A stretch of DNA of 64,000 nt from Streptomyces sp. WZ-12 (GTDB taxonomy: Bacteria; Actinomycetota; Actinomycetes; Streptomycetales; Streptomycetaceae), in assembly GCF_028898845.1 (NCBI RefSeq), contig NZ_CP118574.1:6235001-6299000 (forward strand), given 5' to 3'. Below, piece after piece: positions 60,490 through 64,000 of this stretch. The notes beneath the pieces were generated by a model. That model saw nothing but the letters and a program-made list of their open reading frames with translations, did not search any database and had not been told where the DNA came from. Every line of letters starts with the position of its first letter. The first letter of the stretch is position 1. Made by a program: the position numbers and the translations under genes.

Positions 60490-61523
60490 CCCGACCGGCC
60501 CCCCGAACCGCCCCGCGACTCTCCGACATCGCCGCCCAGGCGGGGGTCAGCGAGGCGACCGCCAGCCGCGTCCTCAACGGCCGCGCGGGCGTGGCGGCGG
60601 GGACCCGGCAGCGGGTGCTCGCCGTGCTCGACGTCCTCGGCTACGAACGGCCGGTCCGGCTGCTCCGGCGGAGCGCCGGCCTGGTCGGCCTGGTCATCCC
60701 GGAGTTGACCAATCCGATCTTCCCGGCCTTCGCCCAGATCATCGAGCAGTGCCTGGCCGGCCACGGCTACACGCCGGTGCTGTGCACCCAGATGCCGGGC
60801 GGTGCCACCGAGGACGAGCTCGTCGAGCAGTTGGAGGAGCGCGGGGTCACCGGCATCGTCTTCCTCTCCGGCCTGCACGCCGACACCGCCGCCGACCCCT
60901 CCCGTTACACCCGGCTCACGTCCCGGGGCGTGCCCTACGTCCTGATCAACGGCTACAACGAGCGGGTCGACGCCCCCTGTGTCTCGCCCGACGACCGCGC
61001 CGCGGCCCGGATGGCCGTGCGTCACCTCGTCGAACTCGGCCACGAGCGCATCGGGTTGGCGGTCGGCCCGGCCCGCTATGTGCCCTCCCGCCGCAAGGCG
61101 GAGGGCTTCGCGGCCGCCTTGGGGGAGGCGTTCGGCCTTCCGAGGCGGCGGGTCGAACGGCTCGTCCGGCACACCCTGTTCGGCGTCGAGGGTGGCCACG
61201 CCGCGGCCTCGGCCCTGTTGGCCGACGGCTGTACCGGCATCGTCTGCGGCAGCGACCTGATGGCGTTGGGCGCGGTGCGCGCGGCCCGCCAGCGGGGCCT
61301 CGACGTCCCCGGCCGGCTCTCCGTCGTCGGCTACGACGACTCCCCGCTTATCGCCTTCACCGCCCCGCCGTTGACCACGGTGCGGCAACCGGTGCAGGCG
61401 ATGGCGACCGCCGCGGTGGGCGCGCTGGTCGAGGAGATCCAGGGAAACCCCGTCCAGCGCACCGAGTTCGTCTTCCAGCCCGAGCTGGTGGTGCGCGGCT
61501 CCACCGGGCCGGTGGCGACCTGA
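60486..61523 (+). CDS. LacI family regulator (second copy)
   Basis: 345 residues. Helix-turn-helix LSDIAAQAGVSEATASRVLNGRAGVA, hinge LRRSAGLVGLV and effector domain with ELVVRGST at the end, closely matching the first LacI gene. The GTG at 60486 overlaps the glucosidase stop (GTGA); a GTG at 60477 is an alternative. Its recognition helix differs from copy one at a single Val-to-Ala change in SEATVSRV, so the two may bind the same operators. Possibly responds to a different sugar. Confidence 0.87.
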   Translation: MTRPAPRTAPRLSDIAAQAGVSEATASRVLNGRAGVAAGTRQRVLAVLDVLGYERPVRLLRRSAGLVGLVIPELTNPIFPAFAQIIEQCLAGHGYTPVLCTQMPGGATEDELVEQLEERGVTGIVFLSGLHADTAADPSRYTRLTSRGVPYVLINGYNERVDAPCVSPDDRAAARMAVRHLVELGHERIGLAVGPARYVPSRRKAEGFAAALGEAFGLPRRRVERLVRHTLFGVEGGHAAASALLADGCTGIVCGSDLMALGAVRAARQRGLDVPGRLSVVGYDDSPLIAFTAPPLTTVRQPVQAMATAAVGALVEEIQGNPVQRTEFVFQPELVVRGSTGPVAT

Positions 61524-61656
61524 CCTCCGGCTCTCCCGTCATCCGGCCATCCGGTCATCCCGCCCTGTGCGGGCCTCAGTTGGTGGCCGGTCCGGCCGGC
61601 CGGGCGCGTAGGACCCACCACGGGTGGGCCTCCGGCCGACCGGACCGGCTCGCCAG

Positions 61657-61721
61657 GGAACGTAACACCGTTGCAATCTCTTGCGAAAGGTCTTGCAGCG
61701 ACCGGTCATCGCGGCTAGAAC
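61657..61721 (+). promoter_or_regulatory. Promoter and MalR-type operators of pullulanase
   Basis: GGAACGTAACA (61657-61667), then GTTGCAA, CTTGCGAAAGG and CTTGCAG in close succession. TTGCAG at 61693-61698 with TAGAAC at 61716-61721 gives a 17-bp-spaced promoter whose -35 is inside the operator run. The block aligns with the inverted block upstream of malE. Confidence 0.6.
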
Positions 61722-61729
61722 CAGGGGCC

Positions 61730-64000
61730 ATGCCCTCCACCGCGCACCCCGCCCGCCGCCGGCTCGCCGTCCTCCTCGCCCTGTGCGCCGGCGCCGCCGC
61801 GCTGGCCCTGCCGACGCAGCCCCGCGCCCAGGCGGCCCCCTCCGGCACCCCCGCCAAGGCCGAAGCCCAGTGGATCGACCGCACCACCGTGGTCTGGAAG
61901 GGCGCTCAACGCGTCCTCGCCCAACTGGAGTTCGGCGAGGACGCGCGCCATACGGGCCGCCTCCGGCTCGCCCCCGGCACCCTCACCCCCGCCGAACGCG
62001 CCGCCTACCCGCACCTCACCGGCTACCCGGCCTTCACCGTCGACCCCCGCGACCGCGCCCTGGCCCCCACCGCCCTACGGGAGCGACTGATCGCCACCCA
62101 GGACACCACCGGCGGGCGGCACACCACCGGGGTGCAGATCCCCGGCGTCCTCGACGACCTCTACGGCGCCCGCGCCCAACACGCCGCCCTGGGGCCGGTG
62201 TTCCGCGCCGGCCGCCCCACCCTCTCCGTCTGGGCACCGACCGCCCGCACCGTCGCGCTCGACCTGGCCGGCCGCCGGGTTCCGATGCGCCGGGACGATG
62301 CCACCGGGGTGTGGAGCGTACGGGGCGGCCGGGACTGGACCGGTAAGCCGTACCGCTACCTGGTCACCGTCTGGGCGCCGGGCGCCGCCCGGATCGCCAC
62401 CAACGCCGTCACCGACCCGTATGCCACCGCACTGACCACCGATTCCGCCCGCAGCCTCGTCGTCGACCTGGCCGACCCGAGATTGGCCCCTAAGGGTTGG
62501 GCGACGCTGCGCAAGCCCGCCCCCGTGCAGTTGCGCCGGGCCCGGATACAGGAGCTGCACATCCGTGACTTCTCCATCGCGGACCGCACCTCCCACCACC
62601 CTGGCCAGTACCTCGCGTTCACCGACACCGGCTCCGCCGGCATGCGGCATTTGAAGGCCCTGGCCGAGGCCGGCACCACCCACGTCCACCTGCTGCCGGC
62701 CTTCGACTTCGGCTCCGTCCCCGAACGCCGCGCCGACCAGCGGAGCCCGGACTGCGACCTGCCCGCCCTGCCCCCCGACTCCGCCCGCCAACAGGAGTGC
62801 GTGGCGAAGACCGCCGACCGGGACGGCTACAACTGGGGCTACGACCCGCTGCACTACACCGTCCCGGAAGGGTCCTACGCCTCCGACCCCTCCGGGACGG
62901 CCCGGAACGTCGAGTTCCGTCGCATGGTGCAGGGCCTCAACGGCATCGGCCTGCGCACCGTCATGGACGTCGTCTACAACCACACCGCCGCCAGCGGGCA
63001 GGACGACCCGCACTCCGTCCTCGACCGCATCGTCCCCGGCTACTACCACCGGCTGCTCGACGACGGCAGCGTCGCCACCTCCACCTGCTGTTCGGGCACG
63101 GCGCCCGAGCACACCATGATGGGCAAGCTGGTCGTCGACTCCGTGGTCACCTGGGCCAAGCAGTACAAGGTCGACGGCTTCCGTTTCGACCTCATGGGCC
63201 ACCACCCCAAGGCCAACATCCTCGCCGTCCGCAGGGCGTTGGACGCCCTCACCCCGGCCCGGGACGGCATCGACGGCAAGTCCGTGATCCTCTACGGCGA
63301 GGGGTGGAACTTCGGCGAGGTCGCCGACGACGCCCGCTTCGTCCAGGCCACCCAGCGCAACATGGCCGGCACCGGCATCGCCACCTTCAGCGACCGGGCG
63401 CGTGACGCGGTCCGCGGCGGTGGCCCCTTCGACGCCGACCCCCGCACCCAGGGCTTCGCCTCGGGCCTGTTCACCGACCCCAACTCGGCACCGGGCACGG
63501 CCCTTTCCCCCGGGAGCGCTTCCGGGGGCGCGTCGAAGGCCGAGGGCCGGGCTCGACGGAACGGCGACGACCCGGCCGCCCAACGGGCCCGCCTCCTCCA
63601 CTACCAGGACCTCATCAAGGTCGGCCTCACCGGCAACCTCGCCGACTACGCCTTCACCGACACCACGGGACGCCGGGTCAAGGGCTCCCAGGTCGACTAC
63701 AACGGCGCCCCCGCCGGCTACGCGGCCGCCCCGGGCGACGCCCTCGCCTACGTCGACGCCCACGACAACGAGACCCTCTACGACGCCCTCGCCTACAAGC
63801 TGCCGCCGCACACCTCCGCCGCCGACCGCGCACGGATGCAGGTCGTCGCCCTGGCCACCGCCGCACTCTCACAGGGCCCGGCGCTCTCTCAGGCGGGCTC
63901 CGACCTCCTGCGTTCCAAGTCCCTCGACCGCAACTCCTTCAACAGTGGCGACTGGTTCAACGCCCTGCACTGGAGTTGCACCGACGGCCCCCGGGGCGGC
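61730..64000 (+). CDS. pulA: Secreted pullulanase-type alpha-1,6-glucosidase (3' partial)
   Basis: 757 codons are visible and the frame is still open at the window end. A Sec signal peptide ends near AQA (about residue 35). An N-terminal domain (40-160) precedes a CBM48-like module (LSVWAPTARTVALDL, about 162-225). The GH13 barrel has the pullulanase signature YNWGYDP, then DVVYNHTA, GFRFDLMGHH (nucleophile Asp), YGEGWNF (acid Glu) and VDAHDNETLYD. Cleaves alpha-1,6 branches of pullulan or starch outside the cell, feeding MalEFG. ATG at 61730 with AGGGG. MalR-like operators lie upstream. Confidence 0.93.
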   Translation, partial: MPSTAHPARRRLAVLLALCAGAAALALPTQPRAQAAPSGTPAKAEAQWIDRTTVVWKGAQRVLAQLEFGEDARHTGRLRLAPGTLTPAERAAYPHLTGYPAFTVDPRDRALAPTALRERLIATQDTTGGRHTTGVQIPGVLDDLYGARAQHAALGPVFRAGRPTLSVWAPTARTVALDLAGRRVPMRRDDATGVWSVRGGRDWTGKPYRYLVTVWAPGAARIATNAVTDPYATALTTDSARSLVVDLADPRLAPKGWATLRKPAPVQLRRARIQELHIRDFSIADRTSHHPGQYLAFTDTGSAGMRHLKALAEAGTTHVHLLPAFDFGSVPERRADQRSPDCDLPALPPDSARQQECVAKTADRDGYNWGYDPLHYTVPEGSYASDPSGTARNVEFRRMVQGLNGIGLRTVMDVVYNHTAASGQDDPHSVLDRIVPGYYHRLLDDGSVATSTCCSGTAPEHTMMGKLVVDSVVTWAKQYKVDGFRFDLMGHHPKANILAVRRALDALTPARDGIDGKSVILYGEGWNFGEVADDARFVQATQRNMAGTGIATFSDRARDAVRGGGPFDADPRTQGFASGLFTDPNSAPGTALSPGSASGGASKAEGRARRNGDDPAAQRARLLHYQDLIKVGLTGNLADYAFTDTTGRRVKGSQVDYNGAPAGYAAAPGDALAYVDAHDNETLYDALAYKLPPHTSAADRARMQVVALATAALSQGPALSQAGSDLLRSKSLDRNSFNSGDWFNALHWSCTDGPRGG

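Noticed and set aside
1..64000. tRNA or rRNA genes
   Set aside because: No cloverleaf with a CCA-end context or rRNA-like segment was noticed by reading; a tRNAscan-type search was not possible.

Overview
This window is high-GC DNA with actinobacterial codon use, many GTG starts, a few TTG/CTG starts and many translationally coupled ATGA/GTGA overlaps. Gene content points to Streptomyces: glnA2 and glnE side by side, a malEFG/alpha-glucosidase/pullulanase block, an F420:NADP oxidoreductase, an AfsR/SARP-type regulator, a DUF6243 mini-protein and many TetR/LacI/GntR regulators. It reads as chromosomal core to semi-conserved DNA. I saw no rRNA, tRNA, CRISPR, prophage or intact insertion sequence, and no large biosynthetic megasynthase.

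Layout. 1-3.4 kb: the end of a PIG-L deacetylase and two small exported or membrane proteins. 3.4-9.9 kb: a PhzF-like enzyme, an SDR, a 1-kb repeat-only region (5.32-6.39 kb), a Bcr/CflA-type exporter, a serine hydrolase and an Rsm22-family protein. 9.9-16.6 kb: DUF6243 and TetR genes diverging over three operator copies, a short primase/polymerase-domain protein, a lipoprotein, a second PhzF, an iron-box heme oxygenase, methionine aminopeptidase and two conserved unknowns. 16.7-22.9 kb: a sialic-acid/sialoside locus (lyase, GntR regulator, sialidase, sugar ABC importer). 22.9-31.3 kb: F420:NADP oxidoreductase, M50 protease, a large SARP regulator, a DrrAB-type ABC exporter and panB. 31.5-42.4 kb: a DHA2 exporter with its TetR, an endo/exonuclease/phosphatase-fold membrane protein, another MFS protein, NAD synthetase, a multicopper oxidase, DUF998 and an alpha/beta hydrolase. 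42.7-52.2 kb: glnA2, glnE, a TetR/APC permease/amidohydrolase locus and a PAP2 protein. 52.4-64 kb: the maltose/maltodextrin regulon.

How genes work together. The sialoside locus and the maltodextrin locus each encode a binding protein and two permeases but no ATPase, as expected if they share an MsiK-type ATPase encoded elsewhere. The maltodextrin locus is symmetrical: an alpha-glucosidase plus LacI-regulator pair lies on each side of malEFG, in opposite orientation, and a similar operator block precedes both the first alpha-glucosidase/malE divergence and the secreted pullulanase. Pullulanase would debranch glucan outside the cell, MalEFG would import the oligosaccharides and the two glucosidases would cleave them inside.

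The most unusual structure is the 1-kb divergent intergenic region at 5.35-6.33 kb. It is a long imperfect inverted repeat whose arms carry matching 71-nt hairpins with an invariant 13-nt loop and compensatory stem changes. The arms enclose an array of about eight degenerate units spaced 30-31 bp. A second recurrent theme is candidate leaderless promoters, with a TANNNT-like box 6-8 nt from the start codon and no Shine-Dalgarno, at nine genes. A third is clustered simple-sequence expansion in malG and the second alpha-glucosidase.
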